A DNA stretch of 64,000 bases, taken from assembly GCF_039541915.1 (NCBI RefSeq), contig NZ_BAABHD010000084.1:248001-312000 (forward strand), given 5' to 3'. The notes under the pieces are model-generated. The model was not told where the DNA came from, ran no database searches, and saw only the letters and a list, made by a program, of their open reading frames with translations. This document shows positions 16,656 to 27,170 of this stretch, in pieces. Position 1 is the first letter of the stretch; each line of letters opens with the position of its first letter. The DNA is from Nibrella saemangeumensis. GTDB taxonomy: Bacteria > Bacteroidota > Bacteroidia > Cytophagales > Spirosomataceae. A program made the translations under genes and the position numbers.

Positions 16656-19600
16656 CTATTTGATAATAAACTGCTTCCGCAGGGAACGGCGGCTGGTGTT
16701 TATTTGCAGGAAGTACACGCCCGCCGGCAGCTCCCGCAGTTCCAGTTCCTGCCGGTTGCCCGCTACTTTCCGGTCCAGGACGGTCTGTCCCAGGATCGTA
16801 TGGATCAACAGCTTCGCAGTGGGTTCCAACTGCTCGTCCCGGTTCCATTCCACGGTAAGCTTACCCTCGGAAGGATTAGGGTACAGTCTAAATACCTGGT
16901 TATCTGCTGCTTCGCTTACGCTCAGCCGGGCTCCGGCCGCGCAGGTTACAGATTTTGTGGTTGCCGTAGCGGTCCGCAGCTTCCCATCGGGACCGGCCAC
17001 CGACCACGATACCTGTCCACCAGCCGGAAAAGAGACCGTAAAGGCGTTCTGCACCCGCTGGGGCTGGAACTGGACGACCTGGCTGGTACCGGCGGGTGTC
17101 AGGTAGTTGGCCGGTCCGGCGGGTATGTACACGGGCATATCCATGTCATTCTTATAGCCGAAGCGGGCGGTCCACTGGTCTCCGCCGTTGTCTACAATAC
17201 ATTCCAGGATGGGTTTTACTCCTTTATCCTTATCGGTCGTTGTAACGGTAAACGTCTGAATTACATCGGCCGCCGGGGCGTACTCCTGATTACCCGCCTG
17301 CGAGGCTTTCAGGGTAATAGGCCCGATCCCGGTGATGGTCAATAAACCGTCCGACAGTGTAGCGGGACCCGACACCAGCTCGATACTGACCGGAAGGCCG
17401 GAGGTGGCCGTAGCCGTCAGGGCAAAGCTTTGGGGCGGGTTACTCTGGTACACCACATCGGCCAGCTGCGTAAAGGTAATGGTCTGCGCGTCGAGGGGGC
17501 GGGCTATGTACAGGTTCAGGACCGACACGGGCGTACCCGCTGATATTAGTCGTTTGGGCGTTTCGTCCCGCTCGAGGTAGCGTGTTACATCACCCCGCGT
17601 TTCGGTCACCAGTCGCTTGAAGTACTGCTGGTTGGTAAAGGCGGTGGTACTTACCTGCTCACTGAAAATAAAGTTGGCTTTGGCATTGATTACCTCAAAA
17701 GCGGGCATATCAGCGGGTACATTGTCGGCGGCAATGCTTTGTCCACCCAGTATTTCTACTTCGGCCCCGTTGATGGCTTTTACCAGCGTCCCGAATTTCT
17801 CGGTCTTCAGACCCAGCACGTACAGGGAGCCCCCGTCAACAAGTACCTTGGTTTCAATCTGCTCGGGGTTCAACTGCCGGGCGTACACCTCCTGATTCCT
17901 GAATTCAAACTGCGGAGTTCCCTCCGGAGGCATCGAGTTTTTAAAGGGTTCGGGCGCTACGTTGCTGTGGTTGCCTCCTTTGACATCTTCGATGAATACC
18001 CTTCCGGTGGCGGTTCCGGTCTTATAAATCTTCCCGGTATGGCACATGACATTCTGGATCACCATATCCTTGTCTGAATTATTTTCAAACAGGGGGAATC
18101 GCTTGCGACGGTCCACGCTGCCGGGCCAGCTCAACGGAAGCGGCAGGCTGATGCCTTCGAGGACGACGGCCGGGTAGTTGGTACTTTGGATGGTAAAGAG
18201 GGCGGTGGTTTGATTTTCCAGTTCTACGGTTGTGAACATGGCGGCATAGTTGCCGACGTACCGCCTGACGTTGCCATAGATGGTGACCGGGCTGGCGATG
18301 GTGTAGATACCAGGTTTCAAATAGAGCGTCGTCTTGGCTTCGTTGCCCGGCTGATTCATGTACGCAATGGCCGCCCGGATAGCCGGACCGATGTCCTGCG
18401 GGTTGGCGGCATCCACGCCGGGTACGTAGCCACCGGCAAAGTCACAGACATTCACCCAGTTTTCGGGCAGGTCCCAGGGTACTTCGGGCGCATCGGGAAT
18501 GGCTCCTTTTTTCAGGTTGAGGGTTTTGGTGGGGGTATCGTCCCATTTTTTAAGCGTTGACCCGTGTACAAATTCTTCGATGGGTCCCGTGATAGTCGTG
18601 CCGTGGTTGGTCAGGCTGCTGGCAAAACCAGTGACCGTGACATTTCGTACAAACGCGTAGCCTTCTTCGTTTACCAGAGCGGAAGCGTCAGAAGAGCCTT
18701 CCAGTTCGGAGTCAACGATAGTGATCATGCTGTTAGCCGAACGGCTCAGTACCGCCGGCCCCCCGAGACCGGAGGTTTTGAGCTTGCGGATGCTCAGGAC
18801 ATTGTCGGTATTGAGGATACCTCCCAGTCGTGAGTTCTTGATGGTAATGTGTTCCATCACCATGCTGTAATTGGGGGAAGCAATCCGGATGCCGTAGTCA
18901 AAACCCTCAATGGTCACATTTTTTATCAGGGAAGGACCGGGAATTTTGGCCCGTTCCATGTCCAGCCCAGCCCAGTCCGTCGGCGGACCGGATCAGTACA
19001 TCCCGTACACTGCCCTGGTTGTTGGCAATGAACCGTAGGCCAGCCGCACCGGGATTGCCACTGCCCACGTCGATGGTCAGGTTGAATACGCCCTGCTTAA
19101 AGGCGACATTCACAAAGCTACCCGGCTGGTAGTCGGCGCGGGAGTTGCTCAGTACCGGGCGGGGATTGTCGGGGTTCTGGAAGTTGGGGTTGTTGTCCGT
19201 TAGTTTCAGGATGGTATGGTCGCGGCTTTGTCCCTGAAAAATAATCCCCTTACCGTTGCCATTACCAGTGAAGGTTGCGTTGAGGTTGTCCACAAAGACA
19301 GCATCCGATAACTTATAGGTACCGTTGGGAAAGTACAGTACCTTCCGCTTCACCGCCAGGTAGGGGTCCCGAGTGTGCTCGGCAATCGCCTGCATAATGT
19401 AGGGGGTAGCGTCCACTACGCCCTGGTTCAGGTCGGCCCGGTAACAAAGGATATTAATAACCGCGTCATTGGGGAAAACAACGTTCTGACCGGGGAATGC
19501 GGCAGCCGTCGGTGCTACCGGCTGAATTTGCCGGGTGCGGGTATCCTGGCCGGGGCTCGGCGGATTGAAGCCATCGCTGATGGTGACTGTAACCGTTCGG

Positions 19601-21882
19601 GCAGCCAGGCTGGGCGAGGCACTGGTCGTTTTAAAGAGAACCGCCCGCAGGGCCTGCTGGTACACCAGGCCGGGCAGGTTGCCTGTGAGGGTTAGCTTCC
19701 CTACCGAAGGGTCCCATTGGGCCGTCATGCCGGCGGGCGGTACGGGCAGGGAAAGTACATCGCTGCCAAGTTGGTAGTTGTTCGTAATTTGTACAGTAAG
19801 CGAATTCAATCCAAACGCATCAACAACCGAACTGGTGGTAAGGCGGTACGAAACGGCCTCATTACAGCCAATGACGTATTCCAGAGCGGTACTTTCCATG
19901 CTCCCCAACAGAGGCTGCGGAGGAGGGGTAACGTTGATCACGCGGCTGAGCAGGTTGCTGGCGATAGCCTCCTGGTAAGTAGTGAACGCGACGGTTCGCA
20001 GCCCGAAATCGGGAGCTAAAGAATTGAGATTCTGGTAAGTCACCCGGCGCAGCGCGGTCTGGTAAGCCAGGGGCGACGCGCTGCCGGACAGGGTCAGGGT
20101 ACCGGTAGAGGCATCCCAGTTGCTGCTGACGCCCGCGGGCAGTTCCGTCGCTGTCAACTGGTCTTTGCCTTCCCGGTAGCCCCCGGTAATCCGGACAGTA
20201 GCGGACGTAAGATTACCACCGGCGCTGCTGAGCAGGCTGGCAGTGACAGGTACCTGCGAGCTGCCCGGCAGTACGTACAGCAACTCGTTGGCTTCGATGT
20301 CGGCCAGGTAAAAGGCCTGCGCGTCGCGCTCGTACGCGCCGATACTCCGGCTGTTTGGGTTATTACGCAGGAAACCCCGCTGGTCTTTGGGTAGTACCCC
20401 TGCCAGCGAGGCAATGGTACCTGCCTCGGTCAGTACAGCCGGGTTGGCCCCGGCGACCAGCGCCACCGTTTGAGTAATGCCCTCCGTGCCACCGTTGTCA
20501 ACCAGCGTAGGCGTAGTGGTACCGTACAGCAGCAACAGGCTGTTGCCCGTGGTATTGGCAGGGTCCGGATTTACCCAGGTATAGCCGTTGACACTGCCCA
20601 GCCGGTTGTAGTTAAACTCGGAGTTGAAACTACCATTGAGGTCTACCCCGTTGGGGGACGTGTTACCGGATACGATCGAATAGTTCAGCCAGGAATTGGC
20701 GCTGGAAGCTCCCCAGAACCCTCCGCCCACGCCAGCGCTGTTGGCTACTACGGTGGCCTGGTGCAGGGTGATCCTACCGGTGCTGGCATTGGAAATTCCG
20801 CCCCCGGCTCCGGTAGCGCTGTTTCCAAATAAAGTACTGTTTGTAATGGTGGCGCTGCCGGAGTTGGCAAAGCGAATACCGCCCCCCCCGCTGCTGGTCG
20901 CCAGCGCCTGGTTGTTATGAATAGCTGAATTACTAATGAAAACAGCTCCGGTACTGTTGAAGAAAAGACCAGCCCCGTGGCTGCTGGACCCTGTTTCGGT
21001 GAGGTTGTTACGGACCGTCACCCCATTCAGGGTGGAGGTACTTCCCCCCGTTTTGTAAAGGGCCCCACCACCGATAGCCCGTGCGGTGTTCCCGTACAGG
21101 CTACCGCCGGTTATTATGAGGGTACCGGCTACATAGATACCACCCCCGCCCCCCCGGGTAGAGAGATTGTCGTAGACGGCCGAGTTCGTGAGGGAAAGGG
21201 AAGAGATGGCGTAAATACCGCCACCCCCGTTGGTGAGCCCGGCGGACATATTGTTATAAATCTGCGAGTTTTCGATGGTTACAGGACCATCCGCATAGAC
21301 GCCACCGCCCCCATGGCCTGTGCTGGTACCGGTAGATGCATTATTGTGAATTTTACAGTTGATCAGGTGTAACTGCGGTATTGGGTTAGCGCCACCCAGG
21401 TTTCTGCTATAAATACCTCCTCCGCGTTGCGTGGCGCTATTGCCGTAGATGGTGCAATTGATCAGGGTCATGGTAGAGCTATTGTTGAGTACGCCCCCGC
21501 CCAGTCCTAAGCCTCCCCCGCCGGTAATAGTCAGATTCGTCAGGGTGATGGTGTTGCCGGCCGGGGTACCCAGCGGCCTGATGCCACTGTGGGCCTGAAT
21601 AGTGAAACCCGTTGCGGGCCCCAGAATGGAAATGTGGGTACCCAGGGAGGGTAGTTGGGACGTCAGCACCAGGGTACCCGTTACGTCAATCCGGATCAGG
21701 TGCGGCTCCTGCGGGGTGGCGGAGCCATCGCCGTTGGCCTCGGCGATGGCCCAGCGTAAGGTTTGCGTGGCCGGACCAGGCTCACCCGGTCCATCAGCAG
21801 TAGTATTGACCACAAAAGTGGTCGCCTGAGCAACCGTAGCCCAAAGCAGCAAAAGGAGTACCGTATAGAGTCGTTGCATCAT
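16656..21882 (-). pseudogene. Giant T9SS-secreted double beta-helix protein, interrupted by a frameshift at about 18962-18975
   Basis: Two frames together encode one protein of about 1740 residues. The first frame (21882 to 18907) has a signal peptide (MMQRLYTVLLLLLWATVAQA), a choice-of-anchor-Q/polymorphic-type parallel beta-helix to about residue 520, Ig/cadherin-like repeats, and then the start of a pectate-lyase-superfamily helix (VLYFPNGTYKLSD). It loses frame after RSADGLGWAG and stops 13 codons later. The second frame resumes the same domain at once (LDMERAKIPGPSLIKNVTIEGFDYGI). It continues through the helix and an Ig-like segment to a T9SS sorting domain (FRLYPNPSEGKLTVEW ... KQFIIK). 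The break lies in a GGGCT tandem repeat; one more 5-base unit restores the reading ...WAGLDMERA.... As read, the product lacks its secretion domain. It could be a mutation, phase variation or a sequence error. The likely role is binding or cleaving a uronate polysaccharide. Confidence 0.82.
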
Positions 21883-21979
21883 GATTTTGCAGGTGAGATA
21901 TCGTTTTGAAGAGACAAAGAGAGATCTGGCCGGACCTTCTGGCCCGGCTGATAACGAATTACCCTAACCTTAATTCAGC

Positions 21980-23455
21980 TTAATACCCTGGATTCTGGGT
22001 CAGTGATTTGTTGATCTGAAGTTCACGCAGCGGAATGGGAAAGAGAAGCTTGCCTTGGGTAACCTGACCGATCTTGTTGTAGAGATAAGGTGTACTGCTG
22101 TTTTTGCGCTGTTGCAAATGAGCACTCATAACGTCCAGCGCTTTGCCAAAGCGAAGCAGATCGAACCAGCGGTGGTTTTCGAAAGCAAATTCCACTCTTC
22201 TTTCCTGGAGTAAGACATCCACAAAATTCTGGGTCCGGTCCGCATTGCCCAGGCCGGCTCTGGTCCTGATGCGGTCAAGCAGGTCCCAGCCCTCGCCGGT
22301 AGGGCCCACGGCCTCGGCCAGCATCAGCAGTACATCGGCGTAGCGTATAATTGGAAAGTTGTCATCGGAGTCAAGGGGTAGGCTGGGGGCATCTGAGAAT
22401 TTGAGAATTCGGGGTTCCAGCACTACCTGCCCGTTTGCTTTAGTATACGACTCGGCTACAGAAACTTTTTTGCGCAGATCGCCTTTTTCGTAAGCCGCAA
22501 TAATATCCTGGGTGGGCGAGTTCAGGCCCTGTCCGCCACCGCCCCGGTAGGTACTTCCGTATATGTCCAGGCCAGCCCGAGCCGGCAGCCAGGCGTCGGC
22601 ATAGGTGCTGCCTTCGCCAACACCCCCTGATTTGAACTGCAGCTCAAACAGGCTTTCAGCGCTATTTTTGTTGGCTCTGCCCCATAGTTTGGCATAATCC
22701 GGAAGAAGTTGATACTGGTTGCTGCTGATGACTTGTCGTAACTCACTGGCTGCTTCGGCCTTCTGACCCACCGTCAGGTATACTTTGGCCAACAAGGCCC
22801 GCGCAGCTCCCTGCGTTACTCTTCCTCGTTGCCCCGTCGGGTAGCTCAGTGGCAGAAAGCCCGTTGCTGTTTTTAGATCCTGGATCAACTGCTGATACAC
22901 CCGTTCGGCAGGCACGCGGCCTTCTCCAAAGGCGGCCGATGGGGTGGCAAATTCCTGGGTAGGCATGGGTATATCGCCAAACAGCCGCACCAGGTTGAAG
23001 TAGAGGTAAGACCTCAGAAACAAAGCTTCACCCCGGTACTGATTCTTCAGCTGTTCGCTGAAGTCGATGTTGCCGATCCGTGTTAGCACGGTATTGGCCC
23101 GCGATATGCCGTAGTACGAACTCCGCCAATGGTCAAGGACCAGCCCGTTATCGGGCAGTACGTAGAATTCATTGATCTGATTGAACCCTTCGGCAAAACC
23201 GCCAAGGGCCAGTTGGTGCTGCTCGGTATTATCCGACCGCATCTCTTTCAGGGCCCAGCCCGATTGCTCCAGCAGGCGCTCATTGACGGCATCATACACA
23301 CCTATTACCGCCAGATTAAAATCATCGGCGTTTCGGAAGAAAGCTCTTTCGTTGGGATTGTCAATGGGGGCCAGGTTCAGGAAATCCTCCCCGCAGCCCG
23401 ACAGAAATAGGGTTAATGCGCTACAAACCAATAGCTTTATAGTTCTTAATTTCAT
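21980..23455 (-). CDS. SusD/RagB-family outer-membrane glycan-binding lipoprotein
   Basis: About 491 residues from the ATG at 23455 (MKLRTIKLLVCSALTL). This start gives a standard lipoprotein signal ending LSGC (Cys21); a longer upstream extension in frame has no signal and overlaps the SusC end, so I reject it. The N-terminus EDFLNLAPIDNPNERAFF, the tetratricopeptide-like helices with ARALLAKVYLTVGQKAEAASELRQV, and the C-terminal RRVEFAFENHRWFDLLRFGKA are hallmarks of SusD. It caps the SusC channel on the cell surface and binds oligosaccharides. It starts 22 bases after the SusC stop, as expected for a SusC/SusD pair. Confidence 0.95.
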   Translation of the reverse strand: MKLRTIKLLVCSALTLFLSGCGEDFLNLAPIDNPNERAFFRNADDFNLAVIGVYDAVNERLLEQSGWALKEMRSDNTEQHQLALGGFAEGFNQINEFYVLPDNGLVLDHWRSSYYGISRANTVLTRIGNIDFSEQLKNQYRGEALFLRSYLYFNLVRLFGDIPMPTQEFATPSAAFGEGRVPAERVYQQLIQDLKTATGFLPLSYPTGQRGRVTQGAARALLAKVYLTVGQKAEAASELRQVISSNQYQLLPDYAKLWGRANKNSAESLFELQFKSGGVGEGSTYADAWLPARAGLDIYGSTYRGGGGQGLNSPTQDIIAAYEKGDLRKKVSVAESYTKANGQVVLEPRILKFSDAPSLPLDSDDNFPIIRYADVLLMLAEAVGPTGEGWDLLDRIRTRAGLGNADRTQNFVDVLLQERRVEFAFENHRWFDLLRFGKALDVMSAHLQQRKNSSTPYLYNKIGQVTQGKLLFPIPLRELQINKSLTQNPGY

Positions 23456-23477
23456 AGTGGTAACGGATTTAGCTTCG

Positions 23478-26400
23478 TCAGAAAGTGAGGTCAATGCCAA
23501 AGGTATACGTGGCTGGCAACGGGTACCCACCGCTGTCAATGCCCTGCGAGATGGCGCTGTTGCCATACTCGTTTACTTCAGGGTCAAAGCCTTTGTATTT
23601 GGTAAAGGTCAGTACGTTGGCCCCGGAAAAATAAACGCGGGCATTGGCCAGTTTTACCCGGCTGATCAGGGGCTTGGGCAGGTTGTAGGCGAGTACGATG
23701 TTGCGAAGCCGCAGGTAGGAGCCGTCCTCGACAATCCGGGTGGAAGTGGAGGTATTACCGTTGCGGTCACCCCGGATGGCTCTGGGCTCGGTGGCATTGG
23801 GGTTCTCCGGCGTCCAGCGATTCTGCCAGTAGTCGCGGGTCACGTTGAAGTTGGAACTGCCCCCAATCAATATCCGGCGGGTCATGTTTAGGATATCGTT
23901 TCCGTAGCTGCCCGAGAGTAGCACATTCAACGAAAAATTCTTCCAGCTCAAATTGTTTCCCAGTCCGAAAATAAACGTGGGGTTCGGGTTGCCGATAAAG
24001 GTCATATCTTCCGAATCTATCTTTCCGTCGCCGTTCACGTCGATATACTTAACATCCCCACCCGAGGCATTGGGTTGAATTTTAGTCCCGCTGGCGTTGA
24101 CGTAAGCATTGGCTTCTTCGGTAGACTTGAAAATCCCCGGCGAACGCAACCCCCAGAATTGGGAAAACGGTTGACCTTCTACCAGCACGGCCGTGGTTCC
24201 GCCTAAGTCCGTACTGACAAAGCGCCTTTCGATGGGTCCCAGATCGACAACCTTGTTCCGGTTCCCCGAAATATTGAAGCTCGTATTCCATTTTAGCGCA
24301 CCGGTTGTATTGACGGAATTAATGGCCAGTTCAATCCCTTTATTTTCTACTTCGCCTATGTTGGTAAGGGCGCTTCCGAAGCCGGAATAGTGTGGAACAT
24401 CAATGGCCAGCAACAAGTCTTTAGTCTTCTTTTTGTAGATATCCGCAGATAGCTCTAAACGCCCCTGGAAAAAGCCGATGTCTATACCCGCATTGGCCTG
24501 GTAGGTGGTTTCCCAGGTAAGATCCTGGTTATTGGGGGTAGAAATAAACTGGCCGTTTGCCAGGTTTGCAGCGGTTCCTAAAACATACCGGACGGGTGAA
24601 AGCTGGCCGATAGACGAGTAATTGCCGATGTTGAAATTACCGGTAAGCCCGTAGCTGCCTCGTATTTTCAGGTTACTGATACCATCCAGATCCCGCATGA
24701 AGCGCTCCTCTGAAACCCGCCAGCCCAGCGCCAGGGAAGGGAAATTGCCGTACTTGTTGCCCGTACCAAAGCGCGACGAGCCGTCTCGGCGAAAGCTGGC
24801 CGTTACCAGGTATTTGCTGTTAAAGGAGTAGTTGATGCGTCCCAGGTAGGATTCTAGCGCCCACTGCTCGCGTTGGGCTGTACCGCTGGTCACCTGCCCG
24901 GCCGCTACGTATTCGACCAGGTCGTTTGGGTAGTTTATGGCCCCTACAGCATTCAGCTCATAATCTGATTTCTGGACGGTGTAACCCAGCGTCGTGTTGA
25001 TTTTGTGGTTGCCAAAAGAACGGTCGTAGGTCAGGATATTCTCGTTCAGCCAGTTGATATCCTGCGAAGACCGGGACGCCCCGCTCGGTACACTGGGTGG
25101 GGGGCTACCTCCATTGGCCAGTTTGGAACCCCTGAATTCCCGGTTCCGGAAAGCATTGATATCCCCGCCAAACGAAGTCCGGACACGTAGGCCGTTGAGT
25201 AGTTCGGCTTCCACGTACATATTCCCCAACAGCCGCAGATGCCCCACCTCAAACGACGACTCCCTGGCCAGTGCGACGGGGTTGTCGATGTTGCCCAGGC
25301 CTATACCGGTACTGTTGGTACTGAGGGCAGTCTGGCTGACGTAATTTCCGTTGGCATCATAAACCGGGTACAGGGGTGCGGCCAGCAGGGCGCTGTTGAC
25401 CAGGCCGCCCCGTACGAAGTGACCGTCATTATCGACCAGCTGATTATAACTGTAAGAAGGATTGAACCGGATGCCCGCTTTTATTTTGTCCGTTACCTGG
25501 GCGTCGATATTGCCCCGGAACGAGTAACGCTTAAACCCCGATTCAATAATGACTCCCTCCTGGTCAAAGTAGTTGGCCGAAATAAGGTACTGTAATTTGC
25601 TGGTCCCGCCGTTGAACGACAGCTGATGATTTTTGATGGCGGCCGTTCTGAAAATTTCATCCTGCCAGTTGGTATTAGCCCGCAGGGGATGGTTAGGGTC
25701 CAGCACCAGGTCGGAATTTCTCCAGGCCCCCCGGCTGGCATTGGCCACATTGGGGTTGTTACCCCGGTCGAGCCACCCATTTTCGTTGGATTCAATCACA
25801 AAAGCCGAAAACTCACCGGCATTGAGCATGGGTATCTGTTTCCGGATTTTGGAAAAGCCGTAATAGGTATTATAGGACATGGTGTTGCGCCCATCCCTGC
25901 CTGATTTGGTCGTGACAAGTACCACGCCATTGGCTCCTCTGGAACCATAGATGGCCGTTGCCGAGGCATCTTTTAAGATTTCGATGGATTCAATATCGTT
26001 CGGATTTATGGTCGATAGCGGGTTAATGGGCTGTACCGTGGGTAAGCTACCTGCCAGAGCGCCATTGTTGGTAATGGGTACACCATCAATGACGTACAGG
26101 GGGTCAGAACTGGCGTTGATGGAAGAGGCTCCCCGGATGCGTACCGTTACCCCTCCACCGGGCGTACCTGACGTCTGATTCACCTGCACACCAGCGGCCT
26201 GCCCCTGGAGGGCCTGGTCAAAGCCCGTGAGCGGCTGGTCGGCTATTTTCTGGGCATCGATGGAAGAAACCGCGCCCGCAATATCCCGCCGGTTCTGGGT
26301 ACCATAGCCCACGACGACCACCTCACTCAGGGCTTTGTTTTCGGGTGCCAGCGATACCTGAAGGGTAGTTTGCGTCCCGACGGATACCTCCTGGGTTTTG

Positions 26401-27011
26401 TATCCCACAAAGCTGAATACCAGCACCGGTGCCCCTGTTTCGGGAACGGAAAGCTCAAAGCGACCGTCGGTATTGGTGGTGGTACCCCGCTGGGTACCTT
26501 TCAGCACGACACTGACACCCGGCAGGACAGCGTTGGTTTCGTCGGTTACCCGGCCCCGGATGGTTTGGTCAACGCTGACTTGTCTGGATTGTCCTATTGC
26601 CTGCCCATCGGGAAGTTGTTCGGTAGTTTCCTGGAGTTGACCCGTGTAATTCGGGCGGGTCAGGACAATTTTGTTGCTACGAATTACCTGATAGCGAATC
26701 TGGCGCGATGTAAACAGTTGCTGAAGTACCCGCTCCAGGGTTTCATCCGTGGCCTCCAGACTGATCTTATCGTTCGGGGCAATTACCCCCTTCTGGTAGG
26801 AAAATGTAACATCCGCTTTCTTTTCGATATCGCGCAGGACGGTTCTAAGGTCGGTATTTTTTACGTGCAGACTGATCCGTTCCTGCAAACGATCCTGCCC
26901 AAGAGTGGGTCCGGCTACACTGAAAGAAGCCAGGCAGCTTATAAGGAGCAGGTGAATGGTCGTGATTTTCATAAGATTGAAAATCTCTTTTTTGGTGAAG
27001 GAAATTGACAT
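23478..27011 (-). CDS. SusC/RagA-family TonB-dependent transporter with STN signalling domain
   Basis: This 1177-residue outer-membrane protein imports glycan fragments together with SusD. A signal peptide ends near VAGPTLGQ (an alternative start is Met14, MKITTIHLLL, at 26972). Residues about 43-115 form an STN/secretin domain (ISLHVKNTDLRTVLRDIEKK) of the kind that contacts a FecR anti-sigma factor. A carboxypeptidase-like regulatory domain follows (GVSVVLKGTQRGTTTNTDG, about 155-235). Next come the plug (VVGYGTQNRRDIAGAVSSI and IEILKDASATAIYGSRGANGV) and a 22-strand barrel ending in aromatic FGIDLTF. The STN domain and the neighbouring FecR and ECF genes indicate surface-signalling control of this locus. 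Length is normal. Confidence 0.96.
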   Translation of the reverse strand: MSISFTKKEIFNLMKITTIHLLLISCLASFSVAGPTLGQDRLQERISLHVKNTDLRTVLRDIEKKADVTFSYQKGVIAPNDKISLEATDETLERVLQQLFTSRQIRYQVIRSNKIVLTRPNYTGQLQETTEQLPDGQAIGQSRQVSVDQTIRGRVTDETNAVLPGVSVVLKGTQRGTTTNTDGRFELSVPETGAPVLVFSFVGYKTQEVSVGTQTTLQVSLAPENKALSEVVVVGYGTQNRRDIAGAVSSIDAQKIADQPLTGFDQALQGQAAGVQVNQTSGTPGGGVTVRIRGASSINASSDPLYVIDGVPITNNGALAGSLPTVQPINPLSTINPNDIESIEILKDASATAIYGSRGANGVVLVTTKSGRDGRNTMSYNTYYGFSKIRKQIPMLNAGEFSAFVIESNENGWLDRGNNPNVANASRGAWRNSDLVLDPNHPLRANTNWQDEIFRTAAIKNHQLSFNGGTSKLQYLISANYFDQEGVIIESGFKRYSFRGNIDAQVTDKIKAGIRFNPSYSYNQLVDNDGHFVRGGLVNSALLAAPLYPVYDANGNYVSQTALSTNSTGIGLGNIDNPVALARESSFEVGHLRLLGNMYVEAELLNGLRVRTSFGGDINAFRNREFRGSKLANGGSPPPSVPSGASRSSQDINWLNENILTYDRSFGNHKINTTLGYTVQKSDYELNAVGAINYPNDLVEYVAAGQVTSGTAQREQWALESYLGRINYSFNSKYLVTASFRRDGSSRFGTGNKYGNFPSLALGWRVSEERFMRDLDGISNLKIRGSYGLTGNFNIGNYSSIGQLSPVRYVLGTAANLANGQFISTPNNQDLTWETTYQANAGIDIGFFQGRLELSADIYKKKTKDLLLAIDVPHYSGFGSALTNIGEVENKGIELAINSVNTTGALKWNTSFNISGNRNKVVDLGPIERRFVSTDLGGTTAVLVEGQPFSQFWGLRSPGIFKSTEEANAYVNASGTKIQPNASGGDVKYIDVNGDGKIDSEDMTFIGNPNPTFIFGLGNNLSWKNFSLNVLLSGSYGNDILNMTRRILIGGSSNFNVTRDYWQNRWTPENPNATEPRAIRGDRNGNTSTSTRIVEDGSYLRLRNIVLAYNLPKPLISRVKLANARVYFSGANVLTFTKYKGFDPEVNEYGNSAISQGIDSGGYPLPATYTFGIDLTF

Positions 27012-27080
27012 ACATTTAATGGTTTTTGTTCTGGAAAGACAAAACGAAGGCTCAGGCAGCTCCCTAAGCTGCGGAGTAGT

Positions 27081-27114
27081 GGGGAGTGATGTTGCACCAT
27101 CATTCCCCTTTTTT
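27081..27114 (+). terminator. Terminator-like hairpin, plus-strand sense, in the SusC leader
   Basis: GGGGAGTGATG pairs with CATCATTCCCC (one G-T wobble) around a 6-base loop, followed by TTTTTT on the plus strand. No plus-strand gene precedes it. In the minus-strand SusC mRNA the same bases form a leader hairpin preceded by an A-run. Confidence 0.5.
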
Positions 27115-27170
27115 AAAAGAGAGGTTACGTAAAGTCAGATCATAGGAAACAGTTAGGTCTTTTTCATTGG

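Noticed and set aside
18907..18985. Programmed ribosomal frameshift in the beta-helix gene
   Set aside because: No slippery heptamer is seen; a 5-base repeat-unit loss explains the break better.
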